Below are positions 36,999-46,442 of a stretch of DNA of 64,000 nucleotides, in pieces (within the stretch, counting starts at the first letter, position 1; each line of letters begins with the position of its first letter). This stretch comes from Roseovarius amoyensis (GTDB lineage: Bacteria; Pseudomonadota; Alphaproteobacteria; Rhodobacterales; Rhodobacteraceae). The DNA lies in NCBI RefSeq assembly GCF_003260265.1, contig NZ_QITQ01000001.1, forward strand, positions 1 through 64,000, written 5' to 3'. Made by a program: the position numbers and the translations under genes. Below the pieces are notes generated by a model. It had not been told where the DNA came from. It searched no databases and saw nothing but the letters and a program-made list of their open reading frames with translations.

Positions 36999-38441
36999 CT
37001 ACCTGGTCCTGATCGCCACGTTCTTGGTCTGCACGTAGTTCAGCAGCGCCTCGCGCCCCTTTTCACGCCCATAGCCCGACCGTCCGTAGCCGCCAAAGGG
37101 TGTCTCGACCCCGCCGGCGAACCATTCGTTGACGAATACCTGCCCCGCGCGCAAGCGCCGCGCGGCCCGCGTCGCCCGGTCGAGATCACGGGTGAACACC
37201 CCCGCCACCAGCCCATAGCGGGTGCCGTTGGCGATCTCGATCGCCTGCGCCTCGTCCCGAAAGGGGATGACCGACAGGACCGGGCCGAACACCTCGTCCT
37301 GGGCGATGGCCATGTCGGGGGTGACGTCTGCCATCACCGTGGGTTCCAGGAACGCACCGGGAATGTTCATCGCCCGCCCGCCGGTGGCAGCGCGGGCGCC
37401 GGCGCGCTCGGCCTCGGCGACCATCGCGGCGGCGCGGTCGCGCTGGGCCTCGCTGACCATCGGGCCCATGCCCTGGCCCGGCTCGGTCCGGTCAACCCCC
37501 GGCCCCACCGACAGCGCCCCGGCAACGGCGCATGCGCGCGCGATGACCTCGTCATGCAGGCTTTCATGCACCAGAACCCGGCTCATGGCCGAACAGACCT
37601 GGCCCGCATTGGTATAGATGCCGCGACGAATATCGCCCTCAAAGGCGTCCAGGTCGGCATCCTCGTGCACGATTGCCGCCGATTTGCCTCCCAGTTCCAG
37701 CACGCAGGGCACCACGTTTTCGGCGGCCGCGCGGGCGATGGCGATGCCGGTTTCGACCGAGCCGGTAAAGACGGCCTGATTGATGCCGGGATGCGACACT
37801 AGCGCGGCGCCCGCCTCGTGCCCCCAGCCGCACAGGATGTTGACCGTGCCGGCGGGCAGCCCCGCCGCCATTGCCGCCCGTGCAAGGTAGGCGCTGGAAA
37901 GCGGCGTCAGTTCAGACGTCTTGACCACGCAGGCATTGCCCGCCGCCACCCCCGCCGCGATCGAGCGCGCGGCGATTTCGAGCGGAAAGTTCCACGGGAT
38001 GACCTGGGCCGACACGCCATAGGGCTCCAACTGGGTGAAATCGACATAGCCCCCGCCCAGCGGGATCGACCGGCCCTCCAGCGTTTCGGCCTGGTTGCCG
38101 TAATATTCGAAATAGCGCGCGGCGTTTTCGATCTCGCGGCGCGCCTCCCACAGCGGTTTGCCCTGTTCCAGTGTCAGGGTCTCGGCCACCTCGTCGCGAT
38201 TTTCCAGCAAGTAGCGGCCCATCGCCTGCACCATGCGGCCACGCTCGACCGGGCGCAGATCGGTCAGAACGCCCGATTCGTGCACGCGGCGCGCCGCCTG
38301 CACCGCGCGGTCGACATCCGCGGCATCGGCCATCGCCTGTTCCGCTAGTACCGCGCCGGTGGCGGGGTTGACCACCCCTGCCCGCCCGGCGCCGCCATCG
38401 GCCCAGTCAGCATCGATGAAATTCTGCCAATAGGTCTGCAT
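36999..38441 (-). CDS. NAD(P)-dependent aldehyde dehydrogenase
   Basis: 480 aa. The superfamily core is clear: VIPWNFPLEIAARSIA, TGSVETGIAIARAAAENV, the catalytic Glu in VLELGGKSAAIV and the catalytic Cys in TNAGQVCSAMSR, then EVFGPVLSVIPF. Oxidises an aldehyde to an acid; best matched by betaine-aldehyde or succinate-semialdehyde type enzymes, but the substrate is unclear. First gene before BKACE and pcaB-like genes. A GntR-like operator palindrome lies 40 bases upstream. Confidence 0.9.
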   Translation of the reverse strand: MQTYWQNFIDADWADGGAGRAGVVNPATGAVLAEQAMADAADVDRAVQAARRVHESGVLTDLRPVERGRMVQAMGRYLLENRDEVAETLTLEQGKPLWEARREIENAARYFEYYGNQAETLEGRSIPLGGGYVDFTQLEPYGVSAQVIPWNFPLEIAARSIAAGVAAGNACVVKTSELTPLSSAYLARAAMAAGLPAGTVNILCGWGHEAGAALVSHPGINQAVFTGSVETGIAIARAAAENVVPCVLELGGKSAAIVHEDADLDAFEGDIRRGIYTNAGQVCSAMSRVLVHESLHDEVIARACAVAGALSVGPGVDRTEPGQGMGPMVSEAQRDRAAAMVAEAERAGARAATGGRAMNIPGAFLEPTVMADVTPDMAIAQDEVFGPVLSVIPFRDEAQAIEIANGTRYGLVAGVFTRDLDRATRAARRLRAGQVFVNEWFAGGVETPFGGYGRSGYGREKGREALLNYVQTKNVAIRTR

Positions 38442-38482
38442 CCCGCCTCTCCGTACCGATATGCGGAGGGTGGTAGCGCGGT

Positions 38483-38498
38483 TTTACCAAGTGGTAAA
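38483..38498. promoter_or_regulatory. GntR/FadR-like operator palindrome upstream of the aldehyde dehydrogenase
   Basis: TTTACCAAGTGGTAAA, a perfect 6-4-6 inverted repeat, extended on one side by a further CC. It resembles the TGGT-N-ACCA symmetry of FadR-subfamily GntR operators and lies 42-57 bases before the start of the ALDH-BKACE-PcaB set, just after the end of the ectoine operon. The cognate regulator is not in this window. Confidence 0.45.
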
Positions 38499-38513
38499 CC
38501 ACAGGCGGGTGGA

Positions 38514-39947
38514 TCAGGCCACCGCGGCCAGCCCGGCGCGATCTTGCGCGACAAAGACATCATGCAGGCAGCGCACGGCCTTGTCGCCTGCCTCGCGCGG
38601 CAGGGCGAACTGCACCTCGACATTGCGCGGGCCTTGTTGTGCGGCGATGACCTCGATATCGGCCTCGTGCAGCGCCTGCAGGCCACGGCACAGCACACGC
38701 TGGTCGCTCAGGTCGCGCCCGATCACCGCCACCAGCGCCACCTGGCGCGCGCCCACCTCTGCCTGCGGATAGACCGCCTCGATATCGGCGATCACCCGCC
38801 GCGCGGTCTTGAGCGAGGCCTTGACGTAGTGTGTGATGGTATTGGCGTTCGAGGTCTTGGACACGATCCAGACGTTGTGACGCTTCAGCGCCTCAAGCGC
38901 GGTGGCGTCATATCCCTTGACGCCGACCATGTCCTGTTCGAACAGATCCAGCGCCACCACGCCCAGCCCGGTGACGATCTCGACGCCGGGGGCGTCGGCC
39001 GGGGCATCGTCTATACGGGTGCCCGGATCGCCGGGCTCAAAGGCATTTGTCACCCGCAGCGGCACGCCGGCACGGCGCAGGATCTTGGCGGCGTTGGGGT
39101 GAATTGCCTCCATACCCATATTGGCCAGCTGGTCGGCCACGTCATAATTGGTATGACCGATCTTGCGCGCCTTGCCTTCGCCCACCAGCCCCGGATCGGC
39201 CGAAGACAGATGAAATTCCTTGTGAATGATCGCCTCTTGCGCACCGGTCAGCGCGGCGATGTTCGAAAACGTCACCTCGGAATAGCCGCGGTCGTATTCG
39301 CGCATCAGGCCTTCGGCGCACTGTGCATAGCCAGTGACGATGGGCAGTTCGGCGGTCAGGTCGATATCCTTCAGCCCGGCGGTGATCCGTTCCTCGAGGT
39401 TCAGATCGGCCTCGTCCCGCCAGCCGCTAAGGTCGACAAACCGCGCATCGACGCCGTGGCGCTGCAACAGCAGCGAGGTGACAAAGGCCGAATGCGCCTC
39501 GCCCAGCCCGGACAGCAGCTCGCGGATCACCAGCATCTGGTCAGACAGGCGGAAATGCCCGAACGAACACAGCCTTTGCAGGTCGAACAGGCATGACCGC
39601 GCGCCCTCGATGCGGTCGCGCACGAACTCGTCTGCCGTGCCCAGATCACCGGGATGATCCAGCACCGCACCGTGGGCATCGCGCATCGCCGCGCCGACGC
39701 GGCTGAGCGCATCAAGCCAGCCGTGATCGTCGTCGTCATTGGCGAAAAGAGCATAGACACCGGGCTGACCCGATTTCTTGTGCTCAAGCAGCAGGTCGGT
39801 GATGCCGCCAAAGGCCGAAACAACGAAGATGCGACCATAAAGCGCCGGCCCTTCGCGGTCGCCCACGATAAGTGGGCCAACCAACTCGTTCACGCGACTC
39901 ATCGACGTGCCGCCGATCTTTTCGACGGTGTGCCTGGGAAAATCCAT
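38514..39947 (-). CDS. ask: Ectoine-associated aspartate kinase
   Basis: 477 aa. Phosphorylates aspartate to start the aspartate-semialdehyde branch feeding ectoine. The N-terminal kinase domain begins VEKIGGTSMSRV (KxGGTS-like ATP site); two ACT-type regulatory regions follow at the C-terminus (HNVWIVSKTSNANTITHYV; VALVAVIGRDLSDQRVLC). Ask_Ect enzymes are thought to escape feedback inhibition by lysine and threonine. Last gene of ectA-ectB-ectC-ask, 23 bases after ectC. Confidence 0.92.
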   Translation of the reverse strand: MDFPRHTVEKIGGTSMSRVNELVGPLIVGDREGPALYGRIFVVSAFGGITDLLLEHKKSGQPGVYALFANDDDDHGWLDALSRVGAAMRDAHGAVLDHPGDLGTADEFVRDRIEGARSCLFDLQRLCSFGHFRLSDQMLVIRELLSGLGEAHSAFVTSLLLQRHGVDARFVDLSGWRDEADLNLEERITAGLKDIDLTAELPIVTGYAQCAEGLMREYDRGYSEVTFSNIAALTGAQEAIIHKEFHLSSADPGLVGEGKARKIGHTNYDVADQLANMGMEAIHPNAAKILRRAGVPLRVTNAFEPGDPGTRIDDAPADAPGVEIVTGLGVVALDLFEQDMVGVKGYDATALEALKRHNVWIVSKTSNANTITHYVKASLKTARRVIADIEAVYPQAEVGARQVALVAVIGRDLSDQRVLCRGLQALHEADIEVIAAQQGPRNVEVQFALPREAGDKAVRCLHDVFVAQDRAGLAAVA

Positions 39948-39970
39948 CTTATCTGTGCCTTTCGGGCGCT

Positions 39971-40363
39971 TCAGCTATCTTCCAGCGCGTAGGAACCGTC
40001 GGCGCGGTGTACCTCGTTGCCGGTCACCGGCGGGTTGAAGACGCAGGCCATTACCAGCTCTTGCTCGGCGCGCAGGGTGTGGCGGTCGTGCTGGTCAAGC
40101 GCATACATCACCCCCGGCCGGATGGCGTGGGTCTCGCCCGTGGCGTGATCGGTGATCGAGCCGGTGCCAGACATGCAATAGACGCTCTCAAAATGGTTCT
40201 TGTACTCGAACACATGCTCGGACCCGGGTTCGAGAAAGGTGATGTGAAAGGAAAATCCCATCCCGTCAGAGGCCAGCAGCATCCGCACCGAGGACCATTT
40301 CGCATCGCTCACGACGCGGTCGCGCTCTTTTTCGACGATGTCATTGAAATCACGAACGATCAT
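39971..40363 (-). CDS. ectC: L-ectoine synthase
   Basis: 130 aa, the standard size. A cupin that closes N-gamma-acetyl-diaminobutyrate to ectoine. MIVRDFNDI at the N-terminus, [20 protein letters not shown] and [19 protein letters not shown] (metal and substrate residues) mark it. The ATG at 40363 lies four bases after ectB stops, so the genes are coupled. The hydroxylase gene ectD is not present here. Confidence 0.95.
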   Translation of the reverse strand: MIVRDFNDIVEKERDRVVSDAKWSSVRMLLASDGMGFSFHITFLEPGSEHVFEYKNHFESVYCMSGTGSITDHATGETHAIRPGVMYALDQHDRHTLRAEQELVMACVFNPPVTGNEVHRADGSYALEDS

Positions 40364-40367
40364 GGGC

Positions 40368-41657
40368 TTACTCCGCTGCCATCTTGGTCGAGGTGGTGAC
40401 GTCGCGCACCGCGTCACGCAGGATGCCCAGCCCCTTGCGGAACGTGGCCTCGGGCGTGGTCAGCGGCGCGAGCACCTTGACCACCTGGTCGTCGGGGCCA
40501 GAGGTCTCGATGATCAGGCCGTTCTGATAGGCCTGCGCGCAGATCGACGCGGCCAGTTCACCAGAGCCGACATCGACCCCCTGCATCATCCCCCGCCCCT
40601 TGAGCCGGGCATCAGGGATCATTTCCGCTATCTCGGCGAGCGCGGTGGTCAGCAGCACCGATTTGGCGGCGATTTCAGCCTGGAACCGGTCATCGGCCCA
40701 GAACTTTTCTATCGCCACGCGGGCGGTGACAAAGGCGTGGGTGTTGCCGCGAAACGTGCCGTTATGCTCGGCCGGGCCAAAGATGTCGTATTCGGGTCGC
40801 ACCAGCGCCAGCGCCATCGGCAGGCCGAAGCCCGAAACCGATTTCGCCAGCGTCACGATGTCGGGCACGACGCCCATTTCCTCAAAGGAAAAGAACGTCC
40901 CCGCGCGGCCGCAACCGGCCTGGATGTCATCGACGATCAGCAGCGCACCGTGCTTTTTGGCCAGCTCGGCCACCCGGCGCACCCATTCGGGACGCGCGGC
41001 GTTCAGCCCGCCCTCGCCCTGCACGGTTTCCAGCAGGATCGCCGCCGGCGCGTCGACACCGCCCGAACGGTCGCTCAGCATCGCGTCGATCAGGTCGGCG
41101 GTGTCAAAGCTGGCGCCCATGTAGCCGTCGAACGGCATCCGCGTCACCCCGTCCAGCGTAGTGCCCGCGCCGGCGCGGTGATAGGCGTTGGCGGTGGCGG
41201 CAAGCGCCCCCAGGGACACCCCGTGAAAGCCGTTCGTGAACGCGATGACGTTGCGCCGCCCGGTGGCCTTGCGCGCCAGTTTCAGCGCCGCCTCGACGGC
41301 GTTGGCGCCGGTCGGGCCGGTGAACATCACCTTGTGGTCCATGTCGCGCGGCTGCAGGATGTGGCGTTCGAACGCCTCCAGAAAGCGCGCCTTGATGTCG
41401 GTGTGCAGGTCCAGCCCGTGTGCCACCCCGTCACCGGCGATGTGGTCGATCAGCGCCGCCTTCATGTCGGGGTCGTTGTGGCCGTAGTTCAGTGACGAAC
41501 ACCCGGCAAGAAAGTCGATATAGCTGCGCCCGCCCGCATCGGTCATCTCTGACCCGCTTGCGCGAGTGAATACGCGGTCGATGCCGCGGCAATAGCTGCG
41601 CACCTCGGATTCGCGGCGGGTGAAAATGGTCTTGTCGGCTGACGTGTCAGTCGGCAT
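40368..41657 (-). CDS. ectB: Diaminobutyrate-2-oxoglutarate transaminase
   Basis: 429 aa class III PLP aminotransferase making L-2,4-diaminobutyrate from aspartate semialdehyde and glutamate. PLP lysine is in [16 protein letters not shown], with [18 protein letters not shown] before it and the EctB-type N-terminus [15 protein letters not shown]. The ATG at 41657 follows AAAGGAG; the longer frame upstream runs into the ectA gap. Second step of ectoine synthesis in this operon. Confidence 0.96.
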   Translation of the reverse strand: MPTDTSADKTIFTRRESEVRSYCRGIDRVFTRASGSEMTDAGGRSYIDFLAGCSSLNYGHNDPDMKAALIDHIAGDGVAHGLDLHTDIKARFLEAFERHILQPRDMDHKVMFTGPTGANAVEAALKLARKATGRRNVIAFTNGFHGVSLGALAATANAYHRAGAGTTLDGVTRMPFDGYMGASFDTADLIDAMLSDRSGGVDAPAAILLETVQGEGGLNAARPEWVRRVAELAKKHGALLIVDDIQAGCGRAGTFFSFEEMGVVPDIVTLAKSVSGFGLPMALALVRPEYDIFGPAEHNGTFRGNTHAFVTARVAIEKFWADDRFQAEIAAKSVLLTTALAEIAEMIPDARLKGRGMMQGVDVGSGELAASICAQAYQNGLIIETSGPDDQVVKVLAPLTTPEATFRKGLGILRDAVRDVTTSTKMAAE

Positions 41658-41721
41658 GGGAACTCCTTTGATTAAAACGGTCGCCGGGCCCGGCCATTCC
41701 GGCCGGACGCCTCGAACCGGC

Positions 41722-42252
41722 TCACGCCGCCTTGCGCAGCGCCTCGGCCAGTTCGATGGTGACCATGTATTCGGTGTCATGCTGGCCGCGGAAATGCTGT
41801 GCCTGCCCGAAATGGGCCTGCGCATCCAGACTGCGCCCGTGACGGCGGGCGAACTTGCGGAAAAGGCCCCAGGATGCGGCGTTCGACCGCGTGATGGTGG
41901 TTTGCAGCCGGGTCGTGCCGCGGCATTCATCGCGCCCCATCAGGTGTTGCAACATCAGCCCGCCCAGCCCGGTGCCGCGCGCCCGCTCGGAAACCGCCAC
42001 CTGCCAGACGAACAGCGTCTCGGGGTCGTTGGGCATGACATAGGCCGAAACCCAGCCCGCCGGTGTATCGTCCAGTTCAGCCAGCACACAGGTATCGCGG
42101 AAATGGTCGCACTGAATGAGGTTGCAATACATCGAATTTTCGTCGAGCGGCTTGCACTCGCGGACCAGCGCCCAGATGTCGGCCCCATCCTCGGCCACGG
42201 GCTTGCGCAGCGTGGGGGTGGCCCTGGCGGTCAGGTCCATCAAATGTCTCAT
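41722..42252 (-). CDS. ectA: Diaminobutyrate acetyltransferase
   Basis: 176-aa GNAT enzyme that acetylates diaminobutyrate on the gamma nitrogen. VSERARGTGLGGLMLQHL carries the acetyl-CoA pyrophosphate loop (R/QxxGxG), and YMVTIEL is near the end. ATG at 42252 lies after GGAGAGG; a GTG/other start upstream is unlikely. First gene of the ectoine operon. Upstream is the divergent ectR gene and an AT-rich control region. Confidence 0.93.
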   Translation of the reverse strand: MRHLMDLTARATPTLRKPVAEDGADIWALVRECKPLDENSMYCNLIQCDHFRDTCVLAELDDTPAGWVSAYVMPNDPETLFVWQVAVSERARGTGLGGLMLQHLMGRDECRGTTRLQTTITRSNAASWGLFRKFARRHGRSLDAQAHFGQAQHFRGQHDTEYMVTIELAEALRKAA

Positions 42253-42505
42253 CAGTCGCACCTCTCCTGCAATACTTTGATTGCCTAAGTAATGGACTGG
42301 CGCCAAAACTTCAACCGTCTAAGAAAATTCAGGCAATATGTCGCATTCTTGCGCCAAAAAACCGCTATCAGACCATATATTGCGGCATCACTCCTTAGCT
42401 TTGCAAAGCTTTTGCCAGATTGCCGAATTTCGAGCCTTGAGGTACAATCGGGCGGCATCTGCTGGATGCCGTGCCGAATCCCACCCCATAGCCCCCGGTA
42501 CCGCC
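42253..42505. promoter_or_regulatory. ectA-ectR divergent control region
   Basis: A 253-base region, AT-rich near ectA. It contains a perfect 14-bp palindrome AGCTTTGCAAAGCT (42397-42410), which is a candidate EctR site, and two direct copies of GCGCCAAAA (42300-42308 and 42351-42359) 51 bases apart. No canonical sigma-70 boxes were assigned with confidence. Confidence 0.5.
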
Positions 42506-42982
42506 ATGGAACGTATCGACGTCTGCCTGATCGCCCTGCGCCGAATCCTGCGCGCGACAGATGCCTATGCGCGCGAGTTGGCGCAATCTGCCGGATTGAC
42601 GGCGGTGCAGTTTCGCGCATTGCAGCTGATTGCTGAAACCGGCCAGATAACCGCCACGCGGATTGCCCAGCGCATGCTGATCAGCCAGGCGACGGTGACG
42701 GCGCTGGTCGACAAGCTGGTGCGCAAGGGTCTGGTAACGCGCGAAAAATCGAGCACCGACCGCCGCCAAACCAACATCATCCTGACCGAGCTGGGCCGCG
42801 CCACCGTCGACAACGCCCCCGACCCGCTGCAACAGCAGTTCGTCAAGCGGTTCGAGGCGCTGGAGGACTGGGAACAGTCGATGCTGGTGGCGTCGCTGGA
42901 ACGGGTGGCCCTGATGCTGAACGCCGCCGACCTGGACGTGGCCCCGCTGCTGGATTCGCGCGAAATCCGTCCCGGCGGGTAA
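42506..42982 (+). CDS. ectR: MarR family regulator of ectoine synthesis (EctR-like)
   Basis: 158 aa. A winged-helix MarR fold: AVQFRALQLIAETGQITATR, recognition helix region MLISQATVTALVDKLVRKG, and wing VTREKSSTDRRQTNIILTE. EctR1 of methylotrophs, in the same divergent arrangement with ectABC-ask, represses the operon and releases in high salt; the same role is inferred here from position. The frame is open upstream but the ATG at 42506 gives the usual length. Confidence 0.85.
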   Translation: MERIDVCLIALRRILRATDAYARELAQSAGLTAVQFRALQLIAETGQITATRIAQRMLISQATVTALVDKLVRKGLVTREKSSTDRRQTNIILTELGRATVDNAPDPLQQQFVKRFEALEDWEQSMLVASLERVALMLNAADLDVAPLLDSREIRPGG

Positions 42983-43053
42983 AACACGCCCGCCCGGCCC
43001 GCTAGGGGCCGGGCGAAGGTCGCCCAATCAAGCGCGACAGCCCGATACATCCC

Positions 43054-44427
43054 CTACTTGGTGATGATCTCCGGCCCCATGAAGGTGTTGGGCAGCACCG
43101 TCGAAATCCACGGCACATAGGTCACGAGGATCAGGAAGACAAAGAGAACCGCCAGGAACGGCAGCGCCGCGCGCACCACCGCCATCATCGACATCCCCGC
43201 CACGCCCGAGGTGACGAACAGGTTCAGCCCCACCGGCGGGGTGATCATGCCGATTTCCATGTTCACCACCATGATGACGCCCAGATGGATCGGGTCGATT
43301 CCCAGTTCGATCGCGATGGGAAAGACCAGCGGCGCGACGATCACCAGCAACCCGCTGGGTTCCATGAACTGTCCGCCGATCAGCAGGATCACGTTGACGA
43401 TGATCAGGAACATCACCGGGCCGAAACCCGCATCCAGCATCGCGTTGGCGATCTGCTGGGGGATCTGTTCATCCGTCAGAACGTGCTTGAGGATCAGCGC
43501 GTTGGCGATGACGAACATCAACGTCACCGTCAGCTTGCCCGCCTCGAACAGCGTGTCGCGCGTGTCGCGGTGAAAGAACACCGTCACCAGCGCCAGAGGC
43601 CGGCTTGTCAGCGCGATGCTGGTGCCGTCCGGCGCCGCCAGCGGCCCCATATCCTTGTAGACGAAGCTGGCGATGAAAAAGGCATAGACGGCAGCCACCG
43701 CCGCGGCCTCGGTCGGGGTGAAGATACCGCCATAGATGCCGCCCAGGATGATCACGATCAGGAATAGCCCCCAGGCTGCATCGCGCCCTGAGGCCAGGAT
43801 TTCGCCAAAACCGCGCCATTCGCCCTTGGGCATGTCACGCAGCCGCGCCATGACATAGATCGCCACCATCAACATCACCCCGGCCAGGATGCCCGGAATG
43901 ACCCCGGCCAGGAACATCCGGCCGACCGACACCTCGACCGCGGCGGCATAGACCACCATCACGATCGACGGCGGGATCAGGATGCCCAGCGTACCGGCGT
44001 TACAGATCACGCCGGCGGCGAAATCGCGGCTATAGCCCGCCTGCCGCATACCCGCGATGACGATGGAACCGATGGCCACCACCGTGGCCGGGGACGACCC
44101 CGACAGTGCCGCGAACAGCATGCAGGCAAAGACCCCGGCGATGGCCAGCCCGCCGCGCAGATGGCCCACGCACGCAATAGAAAAGCGGATGATCCGCTGC
44201 GCCACGCCGCCCGTGGTCATGAACGACGAGGCCAGGATGAAAAACGGGATCGCCAGCAGGGTGAAATGCCCCTCGAAGGCCGAAAACAGCGTCTGCGCGA
44301 TCGACCCCAGCGAACTGGAAGAGAACCACAACAGGAACAGCGTCGAGCTGAGCCCCAGCGACACCGCGATGGGCACGCCGACCAGCAGCAGCCCCACCAC
44401 CATCACGAAGAGAAGGACAACCTCCAT
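43054..44427 (-). CDS. dctM: TRAP transporter large permease subunit (DctM)
   Basis: 457 aa with about 12 membrane segments (VVLLFVMVVGLLLVGVPIAV at the start; IPFFILASSFMTTGG; MVVVYAAAVEVSVGRMF). Transports C4-dicarboxylates by sodium- or proton-coupled exchange with DctQ and DctP. Slightly longer than the usual 425 aa; the excess is in a cytoplasmic loop after about residue 255 (PLAAPDGTSIALTSRPLAL). Starts within the TGATG overlap with dctQ. Confidence 0.92.
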   Translation of the reverse strand: MEVVLLFVMVVGLLLVGVPIAVSLGLSSTLFLLWFSSSSLGSIAQTLFSAFEGHFTLLAIPFFILASSFMTTGGVAQRIIRFSIACVGHLRGGLAIAGVFACMLFAALSGSSPATVVAIGSIVIAGMRQAGYSRDFAAGVICNAGTLGILIPPSIVMVVYAAAVEVSVGRMFLAGVIPGILAGVMLMVAIYVMARLRDMPKGEWRGFGEILASGRDAAWGLFLIVIILGGIYGGIFTPTEAAAVAAVYAFFIASFVYKDMGPLAAPDGTSIALTSRPLALVTVFFHRDTRDTLFEAGKLTVTLMFVIANALILKHVLTDEQIPQQIANAMLDAGFGPVMFLIIVNVILLIGGQFMEPSGLLVIVAPLVFPIAIELGIDPIHLGVIMVVNMEIGMITPPVGLNLFVTSGVAGMSMMAVVRAALPFLAVLFVFLILVTYVPWISTVLPNTFMGPEIITK

Positions 44428-45110
44428 CAGTCATTCCCCCCGCTCTGGCCCGTCTGTGCGTTCAGTTCCGCAAGCTCGTCCTCGACCTCGTGGCTGGCCA
44501 CCAGCCGGTCGATGTCACCCCGCCAGATCGCCACTGCGGCCTGGCAAAAACGGAATGTCAGCAGCAGCAGCGACACCGGCAGCACCAGATAGGGGATCGC
44601 GCGGGGGATTTTTTCGTATTCCTCGCCATAGTTGATCCAGTCCTCGACGAAGCGCAGGATGCCCGGCATCGGGATGTCCTGCACCTCGTACCAGCCCTGC
44701 CCGCGGGCGCCGAAATCCAGCCCCGTGGGGAACCAACGTCCGGTGGTGGGGGGCAGTTCGCCATAGGGCGCCCAGTAATCCCACGCGCCCTTGAGCAGCA
44801 GCAGCGAAAAGATCAGGCAGCAGGCAACCGAAAACAGCGCCATCACCCGGCGCACGGGTGGCGATACCATGTTGATGATTGCGTCAACGCCCAGGTGGCT
44901 GTGCTTCTTGACCGCATAGGATGCGCCCAGCAGCACCAGCCAGCCGAACATGAAAACCGTCAGTTCCAGCGCCCACAGGATGTTGGAATTGAAGACATAA
45001 CGCGCGATCACATTGGCAAAGGTGATCGCCGTCATCAGACCGAGAAGCACGGCGATCACCGTTTCCTCGACATGGTCCACGAGGTTCGCTCCGTGACCTT
45101 TCACGTGCAT
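44427..45110 (-). CDS. dctQ: TRAP transporter small permease subunit (DctQ)
   Basis: 227 aa with four membrane segments (ETVIAVLLGLMTAITFANVI; LELTVFMFGWLVLLGASYAV; MALFSVACCLIFSLLLL; LVLPVSLLLLTFRFC). The usual LELT and GA(S/A)YAV and HL(R/G)VD-like elements are present. Longer than the typical 170 aa because of a periplasmic insert before the last span (PTTGRWFPTGLDFGARG) and an acidic tail. Overlaps dctM by one base. Confidence 0.9.
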   Translation of the reverse strand: MHVKGHGANLVDHVEETVIAVLLGLMTAITFANVIARYVFNSNILWALELTVFMFGWLVLLGASYAVKKHSHLGVDAIINMVSPPVRRVMALFSVACCLIFSLLLLKGAWDYWAPYGELPPTTGRWFPTGLDFGARGQGWYEVQDIPMPGILRFVEDWINYGEEYEKIPRAIPYLVLPVSLLLLTFRFCQAAVAIWRGDIDRLVASHEVEDELAELNAQTGQSGGND

Positions 45111-45144
45111 TGTCTGTCCCCCTCCCCGCCGCGAATTTGCGGTT

Positions 45145-45173
45145 GGGGCGGGCCCCGCAAAAAGGCCCGCCCC
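45145..45173 (-). terminator. Attenuator-like hairpin between dctP and dctQ
   Basis: Ten-base perfect arms GGGGCGGGCC and GGCCCGCCCC with a nine-base loop, in the 98-base gap after dctP. No T-run follows on the minus strand. Such hairpins often keep binding-protein mRNA in excess over permease mRNA. Confidence 0.55.
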
Positions 45174-45208
45174 CTTGGGATGCGCCCGTCAGGCGCACCC
45201 GCACACCA

Positions 45209-46210
45209 TTACATGCTGGCGTTGATTTCCTGCGCCGCGTCGATGTTTTCCTGCCCGACGTCGTCGCGGAACTGTTCCCAGACCGGCTTCATCGTTTCGA
45301 CCCACTCGGCGCGCTGCTCGGGGGTCAGTTCGCGCACGACACCGCCGGCGTCGATGATCGCCTGACGGGCGGCCGCATTGACGGCGGTGGATTCGGTGTT
45401 CCGGGTTTGGCTGACTTCCTGCACGATGGTCAGGAACTGGTCACGCACCTCCGGGTCGAGGCTGTCGAGCCAATCAACGCTGGTCACGACCAGGTAGTCG
45501 ATCACGCCGTGGTTGGTTTCGGTGATGCCGTCCTGCACCTCGAAGAACTTCTTCCCGTAGATGTTCGACCAGGTATTTTCCTGCCCGTCGACAACACCCT
45601 GTTGCAGCGCGCCATAGACTTCGGAAAAGGCCATTTTCTGCGGGCTGCCGCCGATGGCCTCCATCTGCGCGACCAGCACGTCTGACGATTGCACGCGGAA
45701 TTTCAGCCCGTTGGCGTCGGTGGGCACAAGCAGCGGCTTGTTGGCCGACATCTGCTTCATCCCGTTGTGCCAATAGGCCAGCCCCTGCAGGCCACGGCGC
45801 TGCATGCTGTCCAGCAACGCCTGACCGGCGTCAGACGACTGGAACGCATCGACCGCATTGATGTCCTTGAACATGAAAGGCAGGTCGAAGATGCGGAACT
45901 GCTTGGTGAATTTCTCGAATTTCGACAGGCTCGGCGCGGCCAGTTGCACATCGCCCTGCAGCAGGGCCTCAAGCACCTTGTTGTCGTCGTAAAGCGTGGA
46001 GTTCGGATAGACCTCCATGCACATGGTTCCGTCCATCTCGTCGTTCACGCGCTGTTCCAGCAGCGATGCGGCGATGCCCTTGGGGTGCTTGTCGGTGTTG
46101 GTGACGTGGCTGAACTTGACGACGATTTCACCATCGTCGCAGGCGGCGGAAACGGCGGTGGCCGAGACGCTCAGCGCCAATGCAGTGGCGGCAGCGGTCA
46201 GGAATTTCAT
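45209..46210 (-). CDS. dctP: TRAP transporter substrate-binding protein (DctP)
   Basis: 333 aa with signal peptide (MKFLTAAATALALSVSATAV, cleaved before or near CDDGE). The mature protein follows the DctP pattern: VVKFSHVTNTDKHPKGIAA, GLKFRVQSSDVLVAQMEAIG (Arg that grips the carboxylate) and QQGVVDGQENTWSNIY and TNHGVIDYLVV. Most likely binds succinate, malate or fumarate. ATG at 46210 is preceded by GGAGGAG. Control region with putative DctD sites lies upstream. Confidence 0.93.
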   Translation of the reverse strand: MKFLTAAATALALSVSATAVSAACDDGEIVVKFSHVTNTDKHPKGIAASLLEQRVNDEMDGTMCMEVYPNSTLYDDNKVLEALLQGDVQLAAPSLSKFEKFTKQFRIFDLPFMFKDINAVDAFQSSDAGQALLDSMQRRGLQGLAYWHNGMKQMSANKPLLVPTDANGLKFRVQSSDVLVAQMEAIGGSPQKMAFSEVYGALQQGVVDGQENTWSNIYGKKFFEVQDGITETNHGVIDYLVVTSVDWLDSLDPEVRDQFLTIVQEVSQTRNTESTAVNAAARQAIIDAGGVVRELTPEQRAEWVETMKPVWEQFRDDVGQENIDAAQEINASM

Positions 46211-46403
46211 TTCGGTGTCTCCTCCCATTATCGAGACGTTGCATTCACGCGCGCCCCCCGAAAGAGGCGCTGCGATGCGCATTTTCTTCGATTCCCGATG
46301 AATCGCTCAAGGGTTTCTCGCCGGGCCGTAAACCTGTCATGATTTCGCATTTTTGTCAGGGGTTTACCGGCGCACCCGGCAATGCCTGCAGGCCATTTCG
46401 ACA

Positions 46404-46433
46404 GGGGCGTGTGCGAAATTCCGCACACGCCCC
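46404..46433. promoter_or_regulatory. Long palindrome, putative DctD site 1
   Basis: Perfect 12-base arms GGGGCGTGTGCG and CGCACACGCCCC around AAATTC. Its core, TGTGCG-N6-CGCACA, resembles the inverted half-sites I recall for rhizobial DctD upstream activator sequences. It lies 194-223 bases before dctP and 30 bases after the dctD stop, so it could also act as a hairpin at the end of dctD. Confidence 0.55.
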
Positions 46434-46442
46434 GGGTGCGCC

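Noticed and set aside
43054..46210. Ectoine-uptake (TeaABC-like) TRAP transporter because of the nearby ectoine operon
   Set aside because: The binding protein follows the DctP pattern and the next genes are dctBD; proximity alone is weak evidence.
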